A stretch of DNA of 64,000 nt, taken from Azadirachta indica. Its lineage: Eukaryota; Streptophyta; Magnoliopsida; Sapindales; Meliaceae. A model generated the notes under the pieces. That model had not been told where the DNA came from. It saw nothing but the letters and a program-made list of their open reading frames with translations, and searched no databases. Positions 21,461 to 32,535 of this stretch are shown in pieces (the first letter of the stretch is position 1; each line of letters opens with the position of its first letter). The position numbers and the translations under genes are program-made. The stretch covers positions 3,712,966 through 3,776,965 of the forward strand of contig CM040446.1 of assembly GCA_022749755.1 (NCBI GenBank), read 5' to 3'.

Positions 21461-22932
21461 TGTAGAGTGATGGAGTACAGAACAGTAGAATGATGAGCGA
21501 AGCCAAAGAAAAGGAACCCATGTTACCATGGGACTAATAATTTTATTTTTGTATCAAGATATCAATTATTTAATTAATTAATTAATTAAACAAATTCTAC
21601 TCAAGGTGAGAATTAAGACAAGGACAGGCCAAGGCATGCCTGCCTGCCTGCCCACTAATTAATTTAAAATCTTTAATATTTTATTTTAGTTTGTTTTTGT
21701 GTTTATTATATTATTATTATTATATTACTCTGCTCTTCAGACATGTGGATTTGTGTGGTTGTAACTTCTCAATTTTATATACTTCAGATTTCATTGTAAA
21801 TTAATTATTATTTTTATTTCTTTTTAATCTCTTATCTGGCTTTCGCAAGTGATATGTCTAGGAAGTTTCCCATTTTCCCATCCAATTAATTACATGATCT
21901 CTCTTTTTTTTTAATCTCTTTTTCTTTTTTTTTAAAAAAAAATAATGATAAGCAGTAACGGGATTTTTCAAGGACATGTGAGAAAATTTAATTGCGATTT
22001 TAATTTTTTTAATTATGGGACAAACATATGTATAAAAATATATGTATATTATCGTAGGTACGTGGCTAAGCCATATTAGAAACAAATATGCAAGTGCCAA
22101 AAGCTTATTTCATTTTCAAATGAATAGATATTTATGCTTACAAGATAGAAAAGAGTAGCAAGATAAGATTTTTAAAAAAAAAAAAAAAGAGGCCTAAAGT
22201 TGGTAAGGAGATTGATTCCATTTAATAATTTAATCGAAAATTAATATAAATTAATGCCCTTTTAATATTACAATTATTCTCTAACTCCAACATCTCGAAT
22301 TACAATAATCATGATTAAAAATTATTTAAATGAAATACACAGATTCTTTGTTAATTAATGCAGCTTTTTCTTGAGAATTTTACAGCCGCAAAGCTAGCTG
22401 GTAAAAACTGGAGACAGAATAATTTAATTCTAGAAATATTCACGAAATACCAATGTCTGAAATTTTTGTTCTAAGATTAAGTCTCCATTCACAACAATGT
22501 ACTGGATAAGGCTGTGTTATTCAGTACGGAGAGAATAATCAAATGGGAAAATTAAAAACATTGAACTTTCCCGGAAAATAATAGCAGAGGGAAAAAGAAA
22601 TTAAAAAGAACAAGAAAAATACATGAGTGGTATAATGAGAAGGAAGCACCAACTTTCCATCATCGATCCATGCATATTATTATTATCTTTGATGATCATA
22701 TGCTGCAAAAAACTTTGTCTGGAATATCTTGTTCACAGAGTCATATCAATTGGTATATATATATATATATATATATATTATTATTTTGGGAGACTTATTT
22801 GTTTTTTTTATATAATATTCATAACTTTGTGGCCCCCTATTCCTGTTTGATTTTCCTCCAAAGTACAGTTTGCAACACATATATTATACTATATAATAAA
22901 AAATTTTATCATATGGTACATTATAAATATAC

Positions 22933-22942
22933 TATATAAATA
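22933..22942 (+). promoter_or_regulatory. TATA box of the DUF863-like gene
   Basis: TATATAAATA, about 20-30 bp before and within reach of the CT tract at 22955-22988, where transcription probably starts. Confidence 0.5.
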
Positions 22943-22950
22943 AACAGCTC

Positions 22951-22954
<4 letters not shown>

Positions 22955-22988
<34 letters not shown>
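22955..22988 (+). repeat. CT microsatellite in a 5' leader
   Basis: A run of about 17 CT units just after the TATA box. Pyrimidine-rich tracts like this are common at plant transcription starts and 5' leaders. A second CT/CTTT-rich block follows at 23039-23080. Confidence 0.85.
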
Positions 22989-22991
<3 letters not shown>

Positions 22992-23440
22992 AATATTACA
23001 CACTCATTGCTAGCAATTTTCCAGCATTTTTTTCTTGCCTCTCTTTCTTTCTTTCTTTCTCTCTCTCTTTCCTTCCTTCACAGCCTGTCATGGTTGAATT
23101 ATTAAGACCCTGATTGTATTTTTTAAGTTTGGGGATTCTCTTTGTTGTTTATCTAAGCAAAGTGCTTCTGGTTCTGGCCTGTCAAGAAGTGCTTTTTTTT
23201 TTTGGGTGCCGGTGAATACGGTTGCACTGCAGCTTAGTTTGCTCCGTCCTTGCTTGCTCGAAATGAATCATACAACGCTCATGTTGCAGTTGGCTTTTCG
23301 CTGTTGATTTCTGTTTATGAAGGAAAAAAATCTTTGTTTTGTTTGTCTTATGGATCAAAGAATTGGGTTGAGTGCAGAAGAATATTATGTTCAATGAGCT
23401 TCTTCCAAGAACATCGCGATCCGGCTATCTTTCACCGCAG
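22965..23440 (+). other. Putative 5' UTR exon of the DUF863-like gene
   Basis: Leader exon inferred from the TATA box upstream, the CT-rich start and a good donor site (CCGCAG|GTAACG at 23440/23441). The matching acceptor is at 24470 (TTTATTTCAG), two bases before the ATG at 24473. The leader intron is about 1030 bp. The 5' end is approximate. Confidence 0.5.
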
Positions 23441-24472
23441 GTAACGAGAATTTTAGACGTTTAATTTTCCAGGAATATTATTGAGTCTTTACCTTTCATG
23501 TTCTCGCTTGTTGATTTCTTGTCACCGTCTTCAAAGTGCATTTTTTGCTGTAATAGTGCTTTTGCTAAACATTCTAAACTGAAAAGGACTCCTTATTTTG
23601 GTGATTCTGGTTCTAACATAATAGATTTCCTGAAGACATACATCTCTCTTTCAACTGTTGGATGACAAAATAATTCCAACCACTTTTTAAGTTTCTGCGT
23701 CAAATGATAATAATTTCGGCTTTGATTTGTGTGATATTATCATTATCGAGTGGGTATACACGATGAAAAAAGATGTTTGGCTTTGGAAGAAACAGAAAGA
23801 AGTGGAAACTTTTCAGGAAAATTTCCTGACATTGAAGAACACTGTTAATATGGCTAATATTAATGGCGCCACTAAAGCTAGAAAGAAGAGACCCACTTCC
23901 AATTTTTGGTCTGTGTATTGTCCACATCTCTCACCTTCTTCATTGTTTAGGCACTGTTTGGTCACAATTTCAGAACAATTTAATTTGGTTTCGCTTGTTT
24001 GAACAACTTTTTCCATGTGGGAAGACCTGTCTTATTCCTAAACGTGGCCTGCATTTGGTTCCCGAAACAGGGAACCATAAAGTTATAATTTCTTGGAAAA
24101 TTTTACTCACCATGTAATTAAAATGCTAAGTACTGTGATTGAATTTCAGGAATAAGTCAATATTATCTTGCTTTTGCATTCAATTCTGAGCAAATTAAGT
24201 TGAAGATGACTCAAAAATGAATTGAATCAATCTTTCCCATTTAGTCTTTTTGTGCCTAGATAGCTGTAGCATTGGACTCCTAGAATTGTGGTCAACTACA
24301 CTCTGTCTCCACCATGTGCATTCATTCAGATAAATCACACTAACCCCATTAAAGAAAATGAATAAATTAATTAATAAAGAGATCGAATTAAATTAATTAT
24401 ATGGTTTAATTTTTTCTGTCTGTAATATCATTATAATTTGCAACAAAATTTTACTGTTATTTTATTTCAGGC

Positions 24473-25480
24473 ATGGGAACCAAAATTGAATGTGCAATCG
24501 ATCCATTAGCAGCAACTGCATCAGCAAATAACAATAACAGCTTCACTTTGCACTACACTAGTACTGTTGATGACTGGGATTATTTCCAAATCAGAGAGCA
24601 AAAGAACAAGTTTCAAACGAGTACAGGAATTGGCAATAATTTTCGTGACTCCATGGACAGAATGCTTGAAAAACACAACATAGAATCCATTAAGAAGACA
24701 ATGCAGATCCATGAAGATATCTTCAGACACCAGGTTAGATCATCCTTCTCTTGTTCCTCTTGAGATCTAAAATTTATTCTGCCAATTTAATGCAAACTCA
24801 GAATTGTAAGTGAATTTTTTCAGGTACAGGAACTTCACAGGCTGTATAGTGTTCAGAAGAAGTTGATGTCTGAGATTAAGAAGGAATTGAAACAAAATAC
24901 AAGAGTTTGGAGTTCAATGGCTAACTCAGATGTTAAAAATTCTGAATTCATCAGTCCATGGAATCATTCAATTACAACACAGAAGAATTCAGGGTATATG
25001 TTGAATTTTCAAAATGTTATTGAGGATCCAAGCGCAAGAGAGAGGAGTGGAAGCTGTTCAGGAGAGACCATGAAAATGGCAAGAGGGTTTGATCTTGAAA
25101 GGCCTGCTGTAGAAGACATATCAACAGCAGTCAGCGCCATTGATACTGAAGATCGAGCAGCAGGTCCAAGCTCTCAAATGGCTAATAATAAAATGACCAT
25201 TGATGGTTCTGACGATGAAAGTGAAGTGGAATTGACATTAAGTATTGGAGTTCACAGCTCAGGCAAGAAGAAGATATCCAAAAGCTTTCAGCAAACAGTT
25301 CTCCATAGCCAAGAAATAGGATGCTTAAACAGGGAACTTGATTCACCAGCGTCGTTTAAATCAGATCGAGGAGAAGATTTCAGTAGTCCTAACACACCAA
25401 TGAGCAGCTCAAGTGCAACATTTGACCAGGAAAAGAAGATGCCACATTGGCTATTCGGTTTAAGCATAAACAGAAGTTAA
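24473..25480 (+). CDS. Uncharacterised plant protein with DUF863-like N-terminal motif
   Basis: Exons 24473-24733 and 24824-25480, joined in frame with GT-AG: 305 aa. It begins MGTKIEC like DUF863 proteins. Residues about 68-105 contain the family-like segment IKKTMQIHEDIFRHQ joined to VQELHRLYSVQKKLM, probably a helix or coiled coil. The rest is low-complexity and hydrophilic, with a conserved-looking patch VELTLSIG followed by a Lys-rich run, and a C-terminal MPHWLFGLSINRS. LTLSIG resembles an EAR-type LxLxL repressor motif, so a nuclear role is possible, but this is inference. Typical DUF863 proteins are far longer (around 1000 aa), so this is a short relative. A poly(A) signal AATAAA lies at 25622-25627. 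Function unknown. Confidence 0.82.
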
Positions 25481-26452
25481 ATTATAATCATTATTATTTT
25501 TACTATTGATTATCATTAATTATTATTGACTATGTATGTGTGTAATCCATTGAACTCTGATGAAATTCACCTGGTTCATGAATTGGAGACTCTCCTAATT
25601 TTTAGTTGTAAACTCAAAGCTAATAAATGGATAATTGAAGCACACCCAATTGTGGGTGTACATAAATTATTGTACAAATTAGTCCATTCATGACATTATT
25701 AATCTCCTCTCTTTGATTATTTCCTGCTCATCAGATTTTTTTTTCTTTCCATGCAAATGGAAGACACTGTTGGATTTCTGTAATCTCCAAAAACCGACAA
25801 TCATTTATATATGTATATATACACAATTGCGCTTGGCCATATAAATATATAAGATGGTGGATGTATCATCACTCGAAATAAAAATAAAAAAAGTGGGGCA
25901 GAACAATGGAGTTTAATTTGTTATGTGTTTTAAATTTGTCTGTAAATCCTTGTCATTAATGGCAAACAACTAGGTGAGGAAGATGCCCCCACAATCAAGT
26001 GTATATTCTGTATAACATAGAGAGAGGAGAGAATATTTTCATCGTAAGACGAATCAGTTAAGTATAAATAATCTTGTCGTGTAATTTATATTCATTAATT
26101 TATGGCAACTATTAACATGTCTGACGAGATAATGAACCATCTCTGCTAGAACTTGTTTGTTGCGGCAAAAATCTAGGATCTGCAAACAGTTTCGGCCCAC
26201 TTCCAATAGATTGGGTCCAACAATTAAACAGTCCTTCTTCCCCTTTCGAATTGGAAAGAATTTCTAAAATATTTCTTATTGGACAATAATTCAATATTAT
26301 GTGTGTACTTATTTATTATAAGTATTAATTTATGTGATCATTTTTAATTAATATTATATAAGATTTTAAAAATATACATAGTGAATATGTAAATAGATCA
26401 TTTTCACATCATCAAAAGTCAAAACATAAATTAATTAATACAACTTGAACTC
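25481..26452. other. Convergent intergenic region
   Basis: 3' flank of the DUF863-like gene and AT-rich DNA. A 60-codon minus-strand frame at 26112-26294 has no recognisable domain. No gene seen. Confidence 0.45.
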
Positions 26453-27118
26453 TGGTTTGGGATTTGATGTTAGAAGAGAAAAAAATAATTTTGAACAGTA
26501 AAAAATTATTTTAAGTTTTTGATAAAATTGTTTGTAATCGATTTCAGCAAATCACCTTATTTTACCATAGATTTAAAACAAAATATTTTTTTAAATTTGA
26601 ATTTAAAAATAGCTTCATTTGTGACTATAATATCAAAGATACTAATTTAAAATTACAAAAATTTAAAATTAATTCTAAAATAATATTAAATTTTAACTTT
26701 AATTAAAAAATAAAATTATTAAATCAAAATATTTTTTTTCTTTTTATAATTTATTACTTTTTATTTTTAAAAATATAATTAAAATTTTATAATTTTTATT
26801 ATAAATTATTTTAAAATAGTACATCTATATATATGTAAATAAATAATTATCTAAAATTAAATTTCATTTATCATTGTCTATTTTTTACATTTTAGTAATT
26901 AGGATTATTATAATATTTTAACAATAAATTTTAACAAAAACATAAACTATTTTATAAATTCACAACATTTTAAAAAATAAAATATATCAAATACTAAATT
27001 TATTCTTTTCAAAGTCGATTATTTTTACAATATGGTAGAAGCCAATTATTTTAGATTTACAACAATTCCAAATTAACCGTAAAAAATTATTTTAAAATTT
27101 ACAGTAATTCCAAACTTC
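26453..27118. repeat. Possible MITE-like AT-rich element
   Basis: About 665 bp, extremely AT-rich and non-coding. The ends are short imperfect inverted repeats: left GGTTTGGGATTTGATG, right (reverse complement) AGTTTGGAATTACTG. The motif aaaaattatttta recurs near both ends. The target duplication is unclear. Confidence 0.4.
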
Positions 27119-27232
27119 AACAAAACATCATTCAACACTGACTTCATCCCGCGACTAAAACAACCAAAAAAAAAAAATTAAGAAAAAAAGAATTTTAAAC
27201 TTAGATTGGACTAAAGAGAACTGAACCATTTC

Positions 27233-28704
27233 CTAGTTCACAAAGCTGCAATCTCTGCGAATTTCTCCTTGGTTTCCTGTCTTAACTCCTACACGACCAA
27301 GCTTTGTAATAGCAGAAACAAAAGCCCTGTTAAAAGCTTCATTGTCTGAAGCAAACAGGTTGACAGTTGATCTTGATCTTTTATCAGTGAACAAAATCTG
27401 GTCAGAAGTAAACAAACCCATTCCCTGCTGAAGATTCTTGAAGTAGGCATTGTCAAATGTCTGAGGGGTGGTCGGGTCCATGTTAATGGCGATTCTAGGA
27501 TCAACATTTAGAGGGCACATTCCCCTCAGCTGCATTGCGTATCTGAAATTTAGGGTAGGATCGATTCGTTTTCTGGGGCTGAAGTTGTATATTCTTTTGG
27601 AAAAGCGGCCGCAGTGGGAAAATCCGATTGTATGTGCACCTGAAAAATTGCATATCGTATGTAAAGTCACATTTAGACTGAACGGACGTTTTCAAAATTA
27701 GACACAACATAAAATACGAATGAATTTAAATTTTATGAATATGACAACCTGAAGATTAATTAATAAAGATTACCTGATAAAGCAATCATGTCACTTTGAG
27801 TGAGGCCATGTGAGCTAAACATTTTTTCGAGTTCGTTTAAATTGAAGTCAGGATGAGGAAGTTTGTGCTGAACACTTGCTATTGTCGATATTCTTCCATC
27901 ACGCCTTCCTAATTCAACTTTATAGGTTGGTCCCCCTGTCTGCATATATATATATATATATATATAAATATAAGTTTAATTTATCTACATAACACTTTAT
28001 ATGAACACTAAAATGATCAATCCTTTATATAATTAATTGTAGTAGTTAGTTAGATTATGAATAATTTATAAAAATTATCACTTAGTGGCTTGGTATACCT
28101 TTTATTATTGTTTGGCTTTAATCAATATAATATTCGCATAACAAAACAATAAGTCTTGTCTATTCGCATTTACTTGAGTAAAGAAAATTGCTAAGCGTAC
28201 CAAGGCAACAACATCTCTAGTGGCAAGAGCAAGAATATCAGCACAAGAGACTTTGTTTCTGCACTGAGGATCGCTATCAACAGCTTCCTTAGCTTTGATC
28301 ACTGTATCAAATCCATCTCCAGCTAGTGATATATCATCTGGGTGATCCTTTTCTGCTCTATTATTTGGCGATGATAGCAGAACTGAAGCATCGCATCCCT
28401 GCAGCAGCCAACAATACAGAAGCCATTTTTATATCTTTAAAATTCATCCAGTACAATTTTAACAAAGGAAGAAACAAAAATGATCACCCACCCGGACAAA
28501 GCAGTCATGGAAAAAGAGTCGAAGGGTTGCTGGGGCAGTGACAAAGGTCTGCTGAAACTTCTTTGTAACAGCAGAACGAACAAGTGATTCTACGTTGGGG
28601 CAAGTGCTTCTGTAGAAGCCTTCACTGAGTTGAGCAGAAGCACTGCTTAGAAAAAAAGAGAGAAGAATGATGTATGATAGAATGAAGAAGCTTTGATTTT
28701 CCAT
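27233..28704 (-). CDS. Class III secretory peroxidase
   Basis: Minus-strand exons 28492-28704, 28201-28398, 27774-27939, 27233-27639; 984 nt, 327 aa, the classic four-exon structure of plant peroxidases. The signal peptide is residues 1-24 (cleaved before QLSEGFY). Visible sites: distal Arg62 and His66 in [19 protein letters not shown] calcium-site residues, [14 protein letters not shown], proximal haem-ligand His195 in [10 protein letters not shown], and the eight cysteines expected for four disulfides. It oxidises phenolic substrates with H2O2 in the cell wall or apoplast (lignification, wall cross-linking, defence). [20 protein letters not shown] and the C-terminal [17 protein letters not shown] recall the Arabidopsis PRX16/45/51/73 group. 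No KDEL or vacuolar extension. A TATA box lies about 45 bp upstream. Confidence 0.97.
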
Positions 28705-28744
28705 TACAGCTTGTTTAGTTAACGTTTGAATAATATTAATGGTG

Positions 28745-28752
28745 TATTTATA
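28745..28752 (-). promoter_or_regulatory. TATA box of the peroxidase gene
   Basis: On the minus strand this reads TATAAATA, 41-48 bp before the ATG at 28704, implying a very short 5' leader. Confidence 0.6.
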
Positions 28753-30065
28753 GACAAAATATAAGGGGAAATTTTGGAAGTTTATAATGAATGACAAGTG
28801 CTGATTGGAATATGCTTGTGGGATTATTAGAACAAGCTGTGGCAGTTACAATTATGAACAGTCTGGCCATTGATGACATGAAGATTATAGATAATATAAT
28901 TCTGAGATTGAGATGACATTTAACATTTATTATTATTATATTATTATCATGAAGTTGGAATTTTGCTAATGATTAGAACTTACAAACAAATGTTTGAATT
29001 TTTATCCATTGGGGTTGGTAACGGCACATGTAAGTTATGCCGTGGAAAATTCAAAATTGACATCTCTTTCTTTTTTTTTTTTCTTATATTTGATATAATT
29101 AAAATTAAAAAATAAAATAAAATAATTAATAATTTAGCATAAACAGAACGTAATGCCAACTCGATTTCATGTGAGTACCCAACAACTCCTAATACTTCCA
29201 AAGATAAACCTATGATAGAAATATTCCAAGTCTGCTTTGATGGCATTAGCCAATATGCTTTTGGTCTAACGATGGCATTGATTTGGCCAGATAAATTAAA
29301 TTAATTATTTTTTATTAAAAATTTTAGGCAAGAACTTCACCTATAAAATATCAAATTTCAGAATAATTTAGAAGCTTCAAACGTACCCTAAATCTAAAAG
29401 AATGGTCCAATTAGTTTAGTCACTTAGAATAAATGACTGAGTTTTTCTTGCATTGGATGAATTTGTTTTATTTGTGCTTATATTTAAAGTAAGGTGTATG
29501 ATAATTTTAAATATATAAAGTATAGAAATTTGTGATAAAAATTTGAAATATATAATATTACTTATATTAATAATATAAGTGATGTTATACATTCTAAATT
29601 TTTATTCATACCATGAGTTCTCACCCAATGTCAAATTTTATGTCTTTTTGGACTCCTTAAATCTTTTATACAAGTAGTTGCATATAAAACACTCTGTAAT
29701 GCAGATATTTGAATGAAAAACACTTCGTAAGACAGATACTTATATACAAAATAGATACTTATATGTAAGTCGTTTTATGAGACATTTAACATTTACTTAT
29801 ACACAATTGTACAAGATTGTCTTGTGTATTGATTAATTAAAGAATAAGATTATTTTTTTCAACTTAGTTAAGGATTCAAAAGAATGTGTTCTTGATCAAG
29901 AGTTCAATACTTAAAAAAAAAAAAAAAAAAGGGAGTTCACCCATCACATTTTTCACAAAGAGAGGATAATATTATAATATAATATTACACAAACTTAGCT
30001 TTCATCAATTTCATAAACCCTGGAAAAAGAAAAAAGAAAAGTTTGACTTGATGTCCGTTACGTGA
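28753..30065. other. Intergenic, no gene seen
   Basis: Upstream DNA of the peroxidase gene. AT-rich, with an A tract near 29912-29929. Short ORFs only. Confidence 0.45.
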
Positions 30066-30307
30066 GCCAATTGTATGGAAAACTAATTGTAGCAGCTCCT
30101 TTCCATATACAAAAGAATACAGGAGTCACAAAATATTGGTGCATTGACACTTTTAAGTTATTCACATGGCGTACCCTTAGGCATTTGCCAATTGTATGGT
30201 AAACAAATTATAGCAGCTCCTTTCCATATACAAAAGAATACAGGAATAACAAAATATTGGCTCATTGAAATTTTTAAGTTATTCACATGGCGTACCCTTA
30301 GGCATGG
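30066..30307. repeat. 121-bp tandem duplication
   Basis: Two adjacent direct copies (30066-30186 and 30187-30307), clearly alike with scattered substitutions. Both contain gcagctcctttccatataca and end with cacatggcgtacccttaggc. No coding role recognised. Confidence 0.9.
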
Positions 30308-32535
30308 GTAACGCATAATTTGTGACTCTTCAGCCCGTTTAGGCTTTTCCTCCCAAGAAGGCAATCTGCTACTGCAACCATTCGGTGATTATTAATAATA
30401 ATAGAGACGCTGACATTTAAATCTATTCCCATGGCAATAGTTTTATTTTAAAAGGAACAATTGATTAATTACGGTACTTAACATTCTTAACGTCTTAATC
30501 TGGATTTTATCGATGATTTTCCACGTTTACCATACAGAAAACACATTGTCAGAATACAATTTAAAAGGATCCAATGTGTTTCACAGATGTAGTAAAACTT
30601 TATATCTCTAAGGCATGGAACCTCATACTTTAATAAAATGTTTGTGTTGATTGGGAGTGTGCATAAAAACTTTGGTTTAACAAGTCATGGCAATACCTTG
30701 AACGGTGAAAAGCAAGTTTAACATAAAATGCGTTGTCATTTAATTCAATATAAAATTGACTCAACACATCCTAAAAAATCTCAATGAAAATTTGTTTACG
30801 CTTAAAATCACGAAATTTTGGCGGCCAACTTTTGTTCTATGTTCACAGTGCCCTCTCTTTGAATTGATCATCAAACTTATTGTACTTCCAAATCCGTATA
30901 TATTAATAGTATTTGTAGAACTGGAAACTGCCGCAGAAGAGCGAAAAAATTAAGAAGGAGCAAAGGCATCTAACATTTAACACAAGAAGAAATTCTATTT
31001 TACAGCAGACATGTAATTTCATTGCAAGCATAGTAGCAGTAATTTTCACCATTCTAATTATATTTATACTTTTTGTTCTTTCCATTTTGACACAACTGGA
31101 ATGTTCAAACAGCTATAATTGAGAGCTACATTATTTCACAACTCCTAGTTAGTCACGAATCCATCTCTTCAACCAAAGGGAAATCCACAAGTAGAAGAAA
31201 CAAAATATGCCAAGATCTCAATATAACAACCCATCCACAGGCTGAAAACAAATACAAGATACCTGCAAATAAGTGCCCCTCCGTTATGATAATCGCTTCA
31301 ATATTTAGACCACAAATCAATAAAGAATAACTAATAACAATCCAAGAGCATAGCTTTCTAGAGATAAAGAAATTCACAGAACAATAGAATATTGGAGAAC
31401 AACCAGATAGTATTTAAAGCAATCAATATAGCATGATTATTGAATGGTCGAGCAAAAAGTTCAAACATCAAAAACCTGTCCATCCTTGGCACCACCTATG
31501 AGGGCAGCCAAGCAACTGCACAATAAGCCTATGCCCAAAGGTATTGTTTTAGATTTAGCATGCTCACAATTCTCTCGTATGTTCAGAATCTACAGAATTA
31601 AAACCATGTACATAGAAATAAACCAAAGTACCAATATGAACATGATCCTAACTATGTCTATTTCATAGGTATGTTAGACCATCTGCTCAAATTTTTAAAT
31701 ATCAGAGAATAGAAAAACAAAACAGCTAATATTAGATAGAGAAATATTTAGGCATAAAATTTAAAGATTTAATTGTGAGATACAATTGTTGACACCTTGC
31801 ATACCAGGCAAGCATTCCTCTTCTTTTTGTTCGTCAATAGACTTTGTAAGTAAAGACTGCATTCGATTACAGTCAAGCATAGAAAATTATCTTTCTATAC
31901 AGGCATAAACTATTAGAAAAATCTAGTGCAGATATCAGAAAAGGCTATCTGCGAGGTAGACAGTCGGTATTTGCTAGGATGTAATGCCTGAACCAAGCTT
32001 CATCCACTAAAGCTAAAATATGAAGCACGAAATATGAACCGCATATCACACATGCACAAATCAAGGATAAAACGTACTTGATTTCCAGGCAGCAAAATTT
32101 AATTTCTGCTGTATACAACATTAACCACAGCCAATTACAGCAATTGGCTGTAGTTGATGCGCACTATAATAACTATTGCTCAGAAAGCGAAGAAGGAAAT
32201 AGCTACAAATTAAATATGTAACCATGAGAACATGGATATTTATTTTTGTTTATGCACACTTTTATATAGGACAGATGACTAACCACAAAGAATGTGCTAC
32301 AAAGTTGTCTAACATATGCAATCAGGAAATATTGACACTTCCTAGGAATTAGAAGAAGAACCATCTCCCTCGACAATAATATTTTATGGGTATTGTATTT
32401 CAGCATATACAGGCATACCTTTACTACAGATGCAGAAGTACAATACTAACATGCATATACAGAATATATAGAATACTTGCTTCTAAATTTAAACCAAGCT
32501 ACCTGTACAGAGTATAGACCATAATGATGGATCTT
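30308..32535. other. 3' flank of the epimerase gene, possible spliced 3' UTR
   Basis: Downstream of the epimerase stop codon (minus strand). Two exon-like blocks are visible on the minus strand: one with acceptor TTGTGCAG and donor GGACAG|GT (about 31473-31520), and one after TATTTGCAG (about 31263 downward). Neither extends a recognised protein. They may be 3' UTR exons or chance. Nothing else recognised in 30308-31100. Confidence 0.3.

Larger units (their letters stand above)
15820..22932. other. Gene-poor AT-rich intergenic desert
   Basis: About 7 kb with no ORF of recognisable product, no tRNA and no LTR pair that I can see. It contains homopolymer A tracts (for example 20304-20322), a TTTCAA repeat near 18546-18569, a long AAT microsatellite (21391-21459), a TA repeat (22753-22778) and a 14-bp palindrome (17302-17315). 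Non-coding RNA genes cannot be excluded by eye. Confidence 0.5.

Noticed and set aside
21341..21529. 62-codon frame rich in tyrosine
   Set aside because: It is only the translation of the AAT microsatellite on the minus strand.
26112..26294. 60-codon minus-strand frame
   Set aside because: It reads like a protein fragment but matches no family I recognise and has no context.
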